Made by a program: the position numbers and the translations under genes
In this document: piece after piece, positions 52,868 to 62,283 of the stretch
How positions within the stretch are numbered: the first letter of the stretch is position 1
Layout: each line of letters opens with the position of its first letter
Assembly: GCA_037443765.1 (NCBI GenBank)
Contig: JBBINS010000001.1
Coordinates: 248,001 to 312,000, forward strand
Origin: CAIKZZ01 sp037443765
GTDB lineage: Bacteria; Pseudomonadota; Gammaproteobacteria; Steroidobacterales; Steroidobacteraceae
DNA: 64,000 nucleotides
Reading direction: 5' to 3'
The notes under the pieces: model-generated
The model's input: the letters and a program-made list of their open reading frames with translations, nothing else
Database searches by the model: none
What the model was told of the DNA's origin: nothing

Positions 52868-53336
52868 CGCCCCGGGCACCGTCCGCCTCTACCGGTTGCT
52901 GAAGCAGAAGTACGCCCGCCAGGCGCTTGCAGGCCGCGGCGGGCTCGAGGCGGACGGTCGATGGCACTCGGCAGGACGGCCGATCGTGTACCTCGCGAGT
53001 TCGGAGGCGCTCGCCGTGCTCGAGGTCCGGGTCCACCTCGGTTCCGTCGTCCCGTTGGACCGCTTTCTGATCCTGACCGTCGAGTTGCCCGCGCGGCTGA
53101 TCGCGGTGCTGTCCCGCGAGGAGTGGCCCCGTGGCTGGGATGCAGTACCGTTCAGTCCTGCGAGTCAGCGCGTCGGCGATCGGTGGCTTGCCGAACAGCG
53201 CGACGTCGCGCTGCGCGTTCCGTCCGTCCACAGCAGCAGCGACTACAACGTGCTCTTCAACCCGTCGCACGCGAAGGCGCCGCGGGCGCGCGTGGTCGCC
53301 CGCCGGCGCTACGACTTCGACAGCCGGCTGTTCTAG
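52860..53336 (+). CDS. RES-domain toxin
   Basis: 158 residues from TTG at 52860, overlapping the antitoxin stop by eight bases. No ATG or GTG fits the fold start, which begins TVRLYRLLKQKYARQALAGR. RES residues are in place: Arg/Tyr in VRLYR, the GRWHSAGRPIVYLASSEALA segment and the ending SSDYNVLFNPSHAKAP. RES toxins degrade NAD+ (phosphorolysis or hydrolysis). Complete in length and without a frameshift, so the module looks functional. Confidence 0.9.
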   Translation: MPDAPGTVRLYRLLKQKYARQALAGRGGLEADGRWHSAGRPIVYLASSEALAVLEVRVHLGSVVPLDRFLILTVELPARLIAVLSREEWPRGWDAVPFSPASQRVGDRWLAEQRDVALRVPSVHSSSDYNVLFNPSHAKAPRARVVARRRYDFDSRLF

Positions 53337-53341
53337 CGTTC

Positions 53342-53360
53342 CGGGTCGGTGCGCGACCCG
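53342..53360 (+). terminator. Hairpin after the toxin gene
   Basis: CGGGTCG (53342-53348) and CGACCCG (53354-53360) pair around five bases, just after the toxin stop. No T tract. Confidence 0.45.
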
Positions 53361-53429
53361 TGGTCGCGTCGCGCGCCGGGTGCTATACGAATCCTCTCGG
53401 GCGGCCCTCCGGCCGCGGTGCCTCGCGCC

Positions 53430-53831
53430 ATGCTGTACGCGCTGCTCGCCGGGCTCGTGATCGCGGTTCACGCGGCCTTCATCGCGTTCGTCGCGGTCGG
53501 CGGCCTCGTGGTCGCGCGGCAGCCGCGCGTCGCGCTGCTGCACGTTCCCGCGGTGGTCTGGGGCGCGTACGTCGAGTTCTCCGGGCGCGTCTGTCCGCTG
53601 ACGCCGCTCGAAAATCGCTGGCGCGCGCTCGCGGGCGGTGCCGGGTACCCCGAGGGCTTCGTCGAGCACTATGTGCTCAGCGTGATGTACCCCGAGGTGC
53701 TGAGCCCGGCCACGCAGTACGTGCTCGGCGCACTGGTGTTGCTGGTCAATGGTGCGGCGTACCTCTGGCTCTTCCGGCGCAGCCGGCACCGCGGCCAGGC
53801 GCCTGCCCGGTCGCCGCCCGGGCGTCGCTGA
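53430..53831 (+). CDS. DUF2784 family membrane protein
   Basis: 133 residues from the ATG at 53430. Four predicted hydrophobic segments; core VVWGAYVEFSGRVCPLTPLE followed by GYPEGFVEHYVLSVMYPEVL is the family signature. Function unknown. A GTG five codons upstream is also possible. It converges with the hydroxyacid oxidase gene. Confidence 0.88.
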   Translation: MLYALLAGLVIAVHAAFIAFVAVGGLVVARQPRVALLHVPAVVWGAYVEFSGRVCPLTPLENRWRALAGGAGYPEGFVEHYVLSVMYPEVLSPATQYVLGALVLLVNGAAYLWLFRRSRHRGQAPARSPPGRR

Positions 53832-53863
53832 GGGCCGTCCCGGCGAGGCGGAGGGGTCGCGGT

Positions 53864-55033
53864 TCAGCCGACGCGCGCGACCGGCGCGCGCTCGACGAGC
53901 TCGGGGCGCAAGCCGTCAACGGACGTCACGCCGATCTGGCCCATGGCGACGTCCAGCTCCTCGCGCAGAATCTCGAGCGCCCGCGCCGCGCCCGCGAGAC
54001 CGGCCGCCGCGACGCCGTAGGTCGGCGCCCGCCCGGCGAACACGAAGTCGGCGCCGAGGCTGAGCGCGATGGCGATGTCCGAGCCCCGGCGGACGCCGCC
54101 GTCGACCATGACGACGAGCCGGTCGCCGACAGCCGCGCGGATCGCCGGCAGCACGTCGACCGACGCCGGCAGGCACTCGAGCTGCCGGCCACCGTGGTTC
54201 GACACGATCAGGCCGTCGACGCCGAGCTCGGCCGCGCGCCGCGCATCGTCCGCATGCTGGATGCCCTTGATCACGAATCGGCCCGGCCATGCGCGTCGGT
54301 ACACCTCGACGTCCTGCCAGGTCTGCGTCGCGTACGAGTGCGTGACGAAGAATTCGGCGACCTCGCGCGCCGAGGAACCAGCGGGCGCGTACCGGGCCCA
54401 GTTGCCGAAGGCCGGCAGGCCGCCGCGCGCGAGGTACTCGACGGCCCAGCGCGGATGCGCGAGGCCATCGAGGAGCAGCGACGGCGACATCCCGATCGCG
54501 AAGTCGAAGCCGTTGCGGAGGTCGCGCTCGCGCCGGGCCGGGACCGGCAGGTCGACGGTGAGGACCAGGACGTCGATCCCCGCCTGAGAGGCGCGGCGCA
54601 GCATGTCGAGCGAGATGCGCGCTTCGCGGGCGGGATAGAGCTGGTACCACGCGTGCCCGGCGGCGACGCGCGCCACGTCCTCGATCGTCGCGATGCTGGC
54701 GCCGGAGAGCACGTACGGCACGCCCGCGTCGCGCGCCGCCTGCGCGAGCAGCAGCTCGCCTCCCGACCGGAACAGTCCGACGAGGCCGACCGGCGCGATG
54801 CCGAACGGCGCCGCGTACCTCGACTGCCAGAGCGGCGCGACGAGGCTGCGCGCGCTCACGTCCACCAGATAGCGGGGCCGGAGGCGATAGGCGTCGAGCG
54901 CGACGCGGTTGCGCTCGACGCCTGCATCGTCACCGGCGCCGCCGTCGATGTAGTCGAACAGGATCCGTGGCAGCCGGCGGCGGGCCATCCGCCGCAGGTC
55001 TTCGATGTTGACGACGCCGGTCAGCGAACGCAC
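53864..55033 (-). CDS. FMN-dependent 2-hydroxyacid oxidase/dehydrogenase
   Basis: About 389 residues from GTG at 55033 (AGAGGA upstream); a TTG at 55081 is possible but has no ribosome site. The family barrel is clear: FDYIDGGAGDD at the start, SGASIATIEDVA, WYQLYP, LVLTVDLPVPARRERDLRNG, the FMN and catalytic segment GLIVSNHGGRQLECLPASVD and VMVDGGVRRGSDI. Relatives are L-lactate and mandelate dehydrogenases and glycolate oxidase. Since glyoxylate handling enzymes are 46 kb away in the window, a glycolate or lactate substrate is possible, but cannot be chosen. Confidence 0.88.
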   Translation of the reverse strand: MRSLTGVVNIEDLRRMARRRLPRILFDYIDGGAGDDAGVERNRVALDAYRLRPRYLVDVSARSLVAPLWQSRYAAPFGIAPVGLVGLFRSGGELLLAQAARDAGVPYVLSGASIATIEDVARVAAGHAWYQLYPAREARISLDMLRRASQAGIDVLVLTVDLPVPARRERDLRNGFDFAIGMSPSLLLDGLAHPRWAVEYLARGGLPAFGNWARYAPAGSSAREVAEFFVTHSYATQTWQDVEVYRRAWPGRFVIKGIQHADDARRAAELGVDGLIVSNHGGRQLECLPASVDVLPAIRAAVGDRLVVMVDGGVRRGSDIAIALSLGADFVFAGRAPTYGVAAAGLAGAARALEILREELDVAMGQIGVTSVDGLRPELVERAPVARVG

Positions 55034-55133
55034 GATGTGCGGATCCTCTGGCTCGTGATTCGTCCGCGCAGTGTGCCGCAACGGCGGCGCACCGCGCCGC
55101 CGGTGCTGTCGGGCCGCACACCGGGACGCATCG

Positions 55134-55943
55134 TCACGTGGCGTACCGGCCGACGACCGCCGCGACCCGACGCACGACCCATCGCGGCAGGGCGCGCCCC
55201 GACAAAGTCGCGACCCGATTGACGAGGCCGGGAATCCGCACCGCCTCGCCGGCCAGGCACGCCTGGTAGCCCTCCGCCGCGACGGCGGCGACGTCCGAGA
55301 CCGCGAGCCGCGGCAGCCTCGACACGCGCGGATGGCGGCGCTCGACGGCGGCCTTCATCGGAGTCTCCGTCACGCCGGGGCACAGCGCCGTGACAGTGAC
55401 GCCGGAACCGTCGAGTTCCTCCGCGAGCGACTCGCTCAGCGACAGCAGGTATGCCTTGGTGGCCGCGTAGGTCGCCATCGCGGGCACCGGGAGGAACGAG
55501 GCGACCGAGCACACGTTGAGGATTCGGCCGTGTCGGCGCCGGGCCATCGGCGGCAGGAACCGGGACAGCAACGCGGTCGTCGCCGCGACGTTCAGGGCGA
55601 TGATCTCCTGGCTGCGCGCGACGCTCATGCGGGCGAACGGACCGACCTCGATGATGCCCGCGTTGTTGACCAGGATGTCGACCCGCACCCGCTCGCGCCG
55701 CATCGACGCGGCGAGCGCGTCGATCGCCCGCCGCCGGAGCAGGTCTGCCGCGGCGACGCGGACGCGGACCGAATGTTCGGCCTCGAGTTCCTGGGCGAGC
55801 GCCTTCAGCCTGCTCGCGCGGCGGGCGACGAGCACGAGGTCGCACCGACCCTTCGCGAAGCAATGTGCGAGCGCTGCGCCGATGCCGGAGGACGCACCGG
55901 TGATCAATGCCGTCTCGCGCCGTCCGCCGCGGTGCGCCTTCAT
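55134..55943 (-). CDS. Short-chain dehydrogenase/reductase, classical
   Basis: 269 residues from the ATG at 55943 (GGGAGG upstream). TGASSGIGAALAHCFAKG binds the cofactor; NNAG near 94; Ser in NVCSVASFL and YAATK give the catalytic Ser-Tyr-Lys triad. This resembles the DltE/YqjQ subgroup (SSGIGAALA, LVARRASRL). Substrate unknown. It reads in the same direction as the hydroxyacid oxidase downstream, 100 bases away. Confidence 0.87.
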   Translation of the reverse strand: MKAHRGGRRETALITGASSGIGAALAHCFAKGRCDLVLVARRASRLKALAQELEAEHSVRVRVAAADLLRRRAIDALAASMRRERVRVDILVNNAGIIEVGPFARMSVARSQEIIALNVAATTALLSRFLPPMARRRHGRILNVCSVASFLPVPAMATYAATKAYLLSLSESLAEELDGSGVTVTALCPGVTETPMKAAVERRHPRVSRLPRLAVSDVAAVAAEGYQACLAGEAVRIPGLVNRVATLSGRALPRWVVRRVAAVVGRYAT

Positions 55944-56091
55944 GGTCAGCCTCCCGTGCAGCCGCAGCAATGCTCTGCGCGACCGCGCCCGGAGCGTACT
56001 CCGCAAGTCGCCGCGCGCGTACTCGGACGATCCGCAGTGGTGCTTGCAAGGCGCGACGCCGGCGGGGGCGCCCGCCGCGGCCGGTGATGCC

Positions 56092-57789
56092 TCAGATGGC
56101 AGGCGCCGGCAGGTGCACGGTCAGGACCGTCCCGCGCGGCTCCGCCCCGAGGATCGTGAGCCCACCGCCGAGCGCCGCGAACCGCTCCTGGATGCCGAGC
56201 AGGCCGAGGGCGCTGGCCTTGCCGAGGTCCTGCTCGCGCACGCCCACGCCGTCGTCGCTGATCGTCAGCGTCAGCCGGTCGCCGTCCGCCGCGAAGGCGA
56301 TCCTGACGTTGCTCGCCCGGGCGTGCCGCACCACGTTGGTGAGCGCTTCCTGAACGGCGCGGAAGAACACGAGCCGGGTGGCGTCGTTGAGCTTCGGAAA
56401 GGCCGAGTCCTCGATCACCTCGATGCGCAGGCCCGAGCGCTCGGCGAACTGCCGGGCATGCTGGGAGACGGCGGTGACCAGTGGCAGGTGGGCGAGCGTG
56501 CTGGGTCGCAGCGAGTTCGTCAGCTCCCGGAGGTCGCCGATGCACTTGTCGATCGCGCGCGCGACGTCGTCGCAGGCCTGCAGTTTTGGCGGATCACCGC
56601 CGACTTGGGCCCGGAGACGGTTGAGGTCGAGCGTCGCCGCGACGAGGTCCTGTGCGACGCCTTCGTGCAGCGCGTGCGCGACCGAGCGCCGCTCGTCCTC
56701 GCGCACCGTCTCCAGACGCTGGGCAAGCTCGCGAATCCGCTCGTAGGAATTGCGCAGGCTCGTGATGTCCTCGACGGTCGTCAGGAAGCGGTTGCGTCGC
56801 TGGCCCGGCGAGCGCAGCGCGATCGGTCGCGACCTCACCCAGCGGATCTCGCCGTTCGGGCGGCGGACCCGGAAGGTGTGGACGCTGGCATGGTCGTTCG
56901 TCACGGCGGCGCGCCAGGCCGCGACCACCTCGCGTTGGTCCTCGGGGAGGAACGCCGCCTTCCAGCCGTCGCCGAGCGATCCGCCTGCGGCGAGCCCGGT
57001 GATCTCGTCCCAGCGTGGATTGGTGTAGGTGCAGCGCCCGTCGGCGTCGGTGACGAAGATGCCGACGCCGGCGGACGTCGCGAGCTCACGGAACTGAGCC
57101 TCGCTCGTCTCGGTCCGGCGCTTCTCCGTCTCGAGACTTTCCAGCAGTTTGACCGCGACCGCGAGCACCAGCATCGGGGCGCTGAGCGCGGCGACGAGCA
57201 GGTTCATCACCCAGGCGAGCGAATTGAGCCCCTCGAGCTCGGGCGTCGCGAACGCGTACTGCGCCGGCGCGAGCGCGATGAACGCGGCGCGAGCAAGCAC
57301 CGAGATGGCGTTGGCGAGGAAGGTCAGCGCCACCAGCCGGGCGACGATCCGGCCCGGGCCGGCCGGCTCGCGCCACGCCGTGACCGCGCCGCCGCCGTAG
57401 CCGGCGGCCATCACCAGCGCCAGCACCGCGATCCGCGTGGCCGTATTCGGCCAGATGAACGTGAACGTCGCGGTCGCCGCGACCGCGGCCGTGGCCAGTA
57501 GCCACACCAGGCCATCGCGCGGCTTGCCGGCGTAGAAGCGCGTCAGACCGGCGAACAGCAGCACCGGGCCGATCGAGAACGGGATATTGAAGAGCAGCGA
57601 CGCGAAGCGCCAGTCGGCGACCGGCAGGAAGGCGACCGAGAACGACCATGCCGTGCACGCCGACGCGGCGGCCCAGAACGCGGGCCCCGCGATGCGCGGC
57701 GCGAAGCGCGCAAGGCCGGCGAACACGGCGGCGCTCGCCGTCCCGGAGACGACGAGCACCACGTAGAGCGTGTCCTGATGTAACGCCAT
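56092..57789 (-). CDS. Membrane sensor histidine kinase (HisKA_3 type), orphan
   Basis: About 565 residues from the ATG at 57789; a GTG further upstream would add a low-complexity leader. Seven predicted membrane helices (1-205), then a PAS domain (about 225-340: AGVGIFVTDADGRCTYTNPR), the phosphoacceptor helix EDERRSVAHALHEGVAQDL with the His in LHEG, and a GHKL ATPase end (RAVQEALTNVVRHARAS, ISDDGVGVREQDL, GLLGIQERFAALGG). The NarL/DegS type normally has a LuxR-type response regulator partner; none is adjacent. The signal is unknown. Confidence 0.88.
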   Translation of the reverse strand: MALHQDTLYVVLVVSGTASAAVFAGLARFAPRIAGPAFWAAASACTAWSFSVAFLPVADWRFASLLFNIPFSIGPVLLFAGLTRFYAGKPRDGLVWLLATAAVAATATFTFIWPNTATRIAVLALVMAAGYGGGAVTAWREPAGPGRIVARLVALTFLANAISVLARAAFIALAPAQYAFATPELEGLNSLAWVMNLLVAALSAPMLVLAVAVKLLESLETEKRRTETSEAQFRELATSAGVGIFVTDADGRCTYTNPRWDEITGLAAGGSLGDGWKAAFLPEDQREVVAAWRAAVTNDHASVHTFRVRRPNGEIRWVRSRPIALRSPGQRRNRFLTTVEDITSLRNSYERIRELAQRLETVREDERRSVAHALHEGVAQDLVAATLDLNRLRAQVGGDPPKLQACDDVARAIDKCIGDLRELTNSLRPSTLAHLPLVTAVSQHARQFAERSGLRIEVIEDSAFPKLNDATRLVFFRAVQEALTNVVRHARASNVRIAFAADGDRLTLTISDDGVGVREQDLGKASALGLLGIQERFAALGGGLTILGAEPRGTVLTVHLPAPAI

Positions 57790-58005
57790 GCGCCAGAGGG
57801 CCCTCGGTCGCCGCCCGGCGGGCCCGCGTGCCGCATCCAGAGGCGACCCGCATCCTAACCCAGCCCGGCGCACGACCGACACGCCGACGCCATGCAGAAA
57901 TCCGGTCGGGTCGATCTCCGCGGGACCCGGGGTCCGGCTGCGCCCGCGCCGGCGCGGCGAGCCGGTAACATACCGCTCCCTGTACCGTGACCGGAGCCTC
58001 GCGAG

Positions 58006-58959
58006 ATGCCGCTACCCGCCGCCCTGAGCCAGTTGTCGCTGCCGGTCATCGGGGCGCCCCTGTTCATCATCAGCAACCCGAAGCTCGTGATCGCGCAATG
58101 CACGGCCGGCGTCGTCGGGTCGATGCCGGCGCTCAACGCGCGCCCGGCGGAGCAACTCGACGAGTGGCTTGCCGAGATCACCGGGGCGCTCGCCGCCCAC
58201 GACCGGTCCCACCCGAGGCGCCCGGCCGCACCGTTCGCGATCAACCAGATCGTGCACAAGAGCAACGACCGGCTCGACCACGACATCCAGATGTGCGCCA
58301 AGTACAAGGTACCGATCGTCATCACCTCGCTCGGTGCCCGCACCGACGTCAACGACGCCGTCCACGGATGGGGCGGGATCGTGTTGCATGACGTCATCAA
58401 CAACGCGTTCGCGCACAAGGCGATCGACAAGGGTGCCGATGGTCTCGTGCTGGTCGCGGCCGGTGCCGGCGGGCACGCCGGAGTCAAAAGCCCGTTCGCG
58501 CTCGTGCAGGAGGTCCGCGAGTGGTTCGCGGGCCCGATCGCACTCTCCGGCGCGATCGCGACCGGTGGCGCCGTGCTCGCAGCACAGGCGATGGGAGCCG
58601 ACTTCGCCTACGTCGGCTCGGCCTTCATCGCGACCGTCGAGGCGCGCGCCTCGGACGCCTACAAGCAGGCCATCGTCGCCGGCACGTCCGACGACATCGT
58701 CTACAGCAGCTACTTCACCGGGGTGAACGGCAACTACCTCAAACCGTCGATCATCGCGGCCGGGCTCGACCCCGATCACCTGCCGGAGAGCGACCCCAGC
58801 AAGATGAACTTCGGCGGCGGCGGCGCGGCCAAGGCCTGGAAGGACATCTGGGGTTGCGGCCAGGGGATCGGCGCGATCAAGGAGGTGCTGCCGGCGCAGG
58901 CGCTGGTCGCGCGCCTGCGGCACGAATATCAGGAGGCCCGGGCGCGCCTCGCCCTCTAG
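58006..58959 (+). CDS. Nitronate monooxygenase-family FMN protein
   Basis: 317 residues. TIM barrel: GAPLFIISNPKLVIAQCTAG at the start, VHKSNDRLDHDIQMCAKYKV, ADGLVLVAAGAGGHAG (FMN and active-site His region), ALSGAIATGGAVLAAQAMGA and YVGSAFIATVEA. Class-I/II nitronate monooxygenases oxidise nitroalkane anions such as propionate 3-nitronate; others in the fold are enoyl-ACP reductases. The gene diverges from the histidine kinase (216 bases between). Gene and neighbour may share control, but no regulatory link can be shown. Confidence 0.88.
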   Translation: MPLPAALSQLSLPVIGAPLFIISNPKLVIAQCTAGVVGSMPALNARPAEQLDEWLAEITGALAAHDRSHPRRPAAPFAINQIVHKSNDRLDHDIQMCAKYKVPIVITSLGARTDVNDAVHGWGGIVLHDVINNAFAHKAIDKGADGLVLVAAGAGGHAGVKSPFALVQEVREWFAGPIALSGAIATGGAVLAAQAMGADFAYVGSAFIATVEARASDAYKQAIVAGTSDDIVYSSYFTGVNGNYLKPSIIAAGLDPDHLPESDPSKMNFGGGGAAKAWKDIWGCGQGIGAIKEVLPAQALVARLRHEYQEARARLAL

Positions 58960-59053
58960 CCCGGGCCGGCCGGGCGAGCGCCATCGCAGCGCTCACGCGG
59001 AGCGAGGGAGCCGCGCCGGGCCCGGGCGGCTCCACGCCCGGTCGCGGCGCCGG

Positions 59054-59059
59054 TATAGT
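59054..59059 (+). promoter_or_regulatory. Possible -10 box (TATAGT) of the PQQ dehydrogenase gene
   Basis: TATAGT lies 44 bases before the ATG in GC-rich DNA. TCCACG 17 bases upstream (59031-59036) is a poor -35 match. Confidence 0.3.
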
Positions 59060-59102
59060 TTGGGACCTGTCCCTGCGTCAGTCGCGCCACCCGGTACCCG
59101 CC

Positions 59103-61292
59103 ATGAATCGAACCACTCGGCCGATCCTCGCCGCCGTCACGATCCTCGCGACCGCCCTGGCCGGGTGCCACGGCGACGGGGCCGCGCCTCCACCGCCGCC
59201 GGGCGCGGCGCCGCACGCGGCCGCGATCGACGCCGCCCGCCTCGCGAACTCGGCGTCCGAGCCCGATCAGTGGCTCATGACCGGGCGCGACTCGGGTGGC
59301 ACCTACTTCAGCCCGCTCGGCGACATCAACGCGAGCAACGTCTCGCGACTCGGCTTCGCGTGGGAGTACCGGCTCGGGACGCGGCGCGGCCTCGAGGCGA
59401 CACCCGTCGTCGTCGACGGCGCGCTCTACACGACCGGCAACTTCGGCTGGGTCTACGCGCTCGACGCGGCCACCGGGCGCGAGCTGTGGAAGTACAACCC
59501 CGACGTCGACGGCCAGTGGGGTCGCTATGCCTGCTGCGACGCGATCAACCGTGGCGTCGCGGTGTGGCAGGGGCGGGTGTACGTCGGTGCGCTGGACGGT
59601 TACCTGCACGCGATCGACGCCGCGACGGGCCGGCGGCTCTGGAAGGTCGACACGCTGCCGGCGCGCGGGCCGAAGACGCCGTTCACGCTGTCGGCGACGC
59701 CCGTGGTCGCCGGCGACGAGATCATCGTCGGCAGTGCCGGCGCCGACTTCGCCGGCGCGCGCGGCTACATCGCCGCCTACGACCTCGCGAGCGGCGCGTT
59801 CCGCTGGCGCTTCTACACCGTGCCGCGCGATCCGAAGGAGGGCGCCCAGGACCAGCCGCACCTCGTCGAGGCCGTCAAGACCTGGGATCCGCGTCATCGC
59901 TGGGACGCGGGCAGCGGCGGAACCGCCTGGGATGGCATCAGCTACGACCCCGAGCTCAAGCTCGTCTACTTCGGCACCGCGAACGGCGCGCCGTACAACA
60001 TCAAGGAGGGCGGCCGCACCGGCGGCGATGACCTGTATACGGCGTCGATCGTCGCCGTGCACGCCGATACCGGGACCCTGGCGTGGTACTACCAGACGAC
60101 GCCGGGCGATCGCTGGGATTTCGACAGCACGCAGAAGCTGATCCTGACGGACCTCGAGCTCGGCGACGGGCCGCACAAGGTGCTGATGCAGGCCTCGAAG
60201 AACGGCTACTACTACGTGCTCGACCGCGCGACGGGCAAGCTCCTGTCCGCCAACAACTTCGTCTACGTGAACTGGTCCAAGGGCATCGATCCGAAGACGG
60301 GACGCCCGGTGCCGAGCGGGGCGGCCGAGTACGACAAGGGACCGAAGCTGATGTTCCCGGCTAACTCCGGCGCACACAGCTGGCAGCCGATGTCGTACGA
60401 CCCGGCGACGAAGCTGACGTACATCCCGGTAATCGAGTGGCCGATGATCTACATGGACACGGCGAAGCAGCGCGCGGGGCTGATCGAGGGCTTCTTCACG
60501 GTGCAGGCGTTCCTGCCGGACGACTACGACCCGAAGGCGCTCGCCGGTCTCTACGGACCGCTGCCCCCGCTCGAGAAGCTCGACAAGGGTCTGCCGCCGA
60601 CGCACAGCCGCGGATTCCTGCGCGCCTGGGACCCGGTCCGCCAGAAGCTCGCGTGGGAGGTTCCGACCGCGACGCACTGGGACGGCGGCGTGCTGTCGAC
60701 GGCGGGCGGCCTCGTGTTCCAGGGTGACGCGGCCGGCAACCTCAACGTCTACCAGGCGACGGACGGCAAGAAGCTGGCGAGTATCGCGCTCGGGACCGGC
60801 ATCATGGCGGCCCCGGCCACTTACCGCGTCGGCGGCGTTCAGTACGTCGTCGTGATGGCGGGCTTCGGTGGCAACTACGTCAACTACCCTCTGACCAAAG
60901 ACATGGTCGCCTACCACCGCGACAACGAGGGCCGGGTGGTCGCGCTGCGTCTCGACGGCGGCGCCGTCCCGCTGCCGCCCGAGTTGCCGCCCGAGCCATT
61001 CCCGCAGCCGCCGCCGCGCGAGGGGACGGCGGCGAAGATCGGGCAAGGCGAGGTGCTCTACAACCGGTACTGCGGTCGCTGCCACATGCTCGATCGCGGC
61101 GTGCTGCCGGACCTGCGGCGCCTGACGCCGGTCAAGCACGGGCTGTTCTACGACATCGTGCTGACCGGCGTGCTGTCGGGCGCCGGCATGGCGCGCTGGG
61201 ACGACGTGCTGTCGCGCGCCGATGCGGAGGCGATCCACGCCTTCATCGTCGACGAGGCGTGGAAGGCCTACGACGCGCAGCAGCGCCAGTGA
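59103..61292 (+). CDS. PQQ-dependent alcohol dehydrogenase with C-terminal cytochrome c, lipoprotein
   Basis: 729 residues. N-terminal signal ends in a lipobox LATALAGC with Cys22, so the mature enzyme should be anchored at a membrane face of the periplasm. An eight-bladed PQQ propeller covers about 50-620, with vicinal disulfide Cys144-Cys145 (RYACCDAINRG), YQTTPGDRWDFDSTQ carrying the catalytic Asp region, and NGYYYVLDRATGKLL. The C-terminal domain has the haem motif CGRCH (657-661) and a Met ligand in GAGMARW (Met696), as in type II quinohaemoprotein alcohol dehydrogenases. It oxidises primary alcohols or related compounds and passes electrons to a periplasmic acceptor. No PQQ synthesis genes in the window. 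Confidence 0.9.
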   Translation: MNRTTRPILAAVTILATALAGCHGDGAAPPPPPGAAPHAAAIDAARLANSASEPDQWLMTGRDSGGTYFSPLGDINASNVSRLGFAWEYRLGTRRGLEATPVVVDGALYTTGNFGWVYALDAATGRELWKYNPDVDGQWGRYACCDAINRGVAVWQGRVYVGALDGYLHAIDAATGRRLWKVDTLPARGPKTPFTLSATPVVAGDEIIVGSAGADFAGARGYIAAYDLASGAFRWRFYTVPRDPKEGAQDQPHLVEAVKTWDPRHRWDAGSGGTAWDGISYDPELKLVYFGTANGAPYNIKEGGRTGGDDLYTASIVAVHADTGTLAWYYQTTPGDRWDFDSTQKLILTDLELGDGPHKVLMQASKNGYYYVLDRATGKLLSANNFVYVNWSKGIDPKTGRPVPSGAAEYDKGPKLMFPANSGAHSWQPMSYDPATKLTYIPVIEWPMIYMDTAKQRAGLIEGFFTVQAFLPDDYDPKALAGLYGPLPPLEKLDKGLPPTHSRGFLRAWDPVRQKLAWEVPTATHWDGGVLSTAGGLVFQGDAAGNLNVYQATDGKKLASIALGTGIMAAPATYRVGGVQYVVVMAGFGGNYVNYPLTKDMVAYHRDNEGRVVALRLDGGAVPLPPELPPEPFPQPPPREGTAAKIGQGEVLYNRYCGRCHMLDRGVLPDLRRLTPVKHGLFYDIVLTGVLSGAGMARWDDVLSRADAEAIHAFIVDEAWKAYDAQQRQ

Positions 61293-61343
61293 CCGGCCAG
61301 GTCTCCCGCCACAGCGGGACGCCCGGCGCGCGCTGATCGCCGC

Positions 61344-62120
61344 TTAGCCGCGCGTCCGGATGCGCAGCGAGTCCCAGCTCGCGTCGGCGGTCCAGCCGCC
61401 GTCGACCGGGAGCGTGACGCCGTTGACGAAGGCGCTCTTGTCGCCGTCGGCAAGGTAGGCGATCGCCGCTGCGACGTCCTCGGGCCGCGCGAAGCGCGCC
61501 ATCGGCACCCGGTCGACGATGTCCTGGTCCGAGTAGGCGCCGCTGCCCTGGTCGGCGAGGTCCATCTCGGCCTTGATCCAGCCGGGGCAGACGGCGTTGA
61601 CCCGCACGCCGCGACCGCCCCATTCGGCGGCCAGCGTGCGGGTGAGCCCGATCAGCCCGTGCTTGGACGCGTTGTAGGCGCTGCGGTGGCTGACGCCAGC
61701 GAGACCCGCGACTGAGGCGACATTGACGATACTGCCGCGGCGCCGTGCCAGCATGGCACCACCAATGGATTTGCTGAGCAGGAACGGGCCCAGCAGGTTG
61801 ATGCTGAGGACGCGCTGCCACTGCGCCGCCGTCGTGTCCTCGGCCGGGCAGATCAGGCTGATGCCGGCGTTGTTCACGAGCACGTCGGCAGCCCCGTAGC
61901 CGGCGACGACCCGCTGTGCCAGTTCGTCCGCGAAGGCCTCCGAGGCGACGTCGCCGCGGACGCCCTCGACGCGCCGCCCTTCAGCGCGCAGTCGGGACAG
62001 CGGCGCATCGAGCGCCTGGATGTCCGTGAGCAGGACCTCGAATCCCTGTCGCGCCAGGAGCGCCGCGGTCGCGAAGCCGACGCCCTGCGCCGCGCCGGTG
62101 ACGACGGCTAGCTTTGTCAT
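61344..62120 (-). CDS. Short-chain dehydrogenase/reductase, FabG-like
   Basis: 258 residues from the ATG at 62120 (GGGAG upstream). TGAAQGVGFATAALLARQG binds the cofactor; NNAGIS near 92; triad Ser in NVASVAGLAG and YNASK near 155-159; C-terminal GVTLPVDGGWTAD. Substrate unknown. It converges with the PQQ dehydrogenase gene. Confidence 0.9.
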   Translation of the reverse strand: MTKLAVVTGAAQGVGFATAALLARQGFEVLLTDIQALDAPLSRLRAEGRRVEGVRGDVASEAFADELAQRVVAGYGAADVLVNNAGISLICPAEDTTAAQWQRVLSINLLGPFLLSKSIGGAMLARRRGSIVNVASVAGLAGVSHRSAYNASKHGLIGLTRTLAAEWGGRGVRVNAVCPGWIKAEMDLADQGSGAYSDQDIVDRVPMARFARPEDVAAAIAYLADGDKSAFVNGVTLPVDGGWTADASWDSLRIRTRG

Positions 62121-62283
62121 TCTGAGCAACTCCCGAGATCGATCCCGACCCTCGAACCCCGCCGGTGGCGGCCGCGCCTCGGGGGCGCGGCCACTGTGTA
62201 CGGCGCGGCGCGCACTATCGACCGGACGGGCACTCCGGATCAAGGGGCGGTCGCGCGGCGACCGCCGTGCCGCGGCGCCGGGG

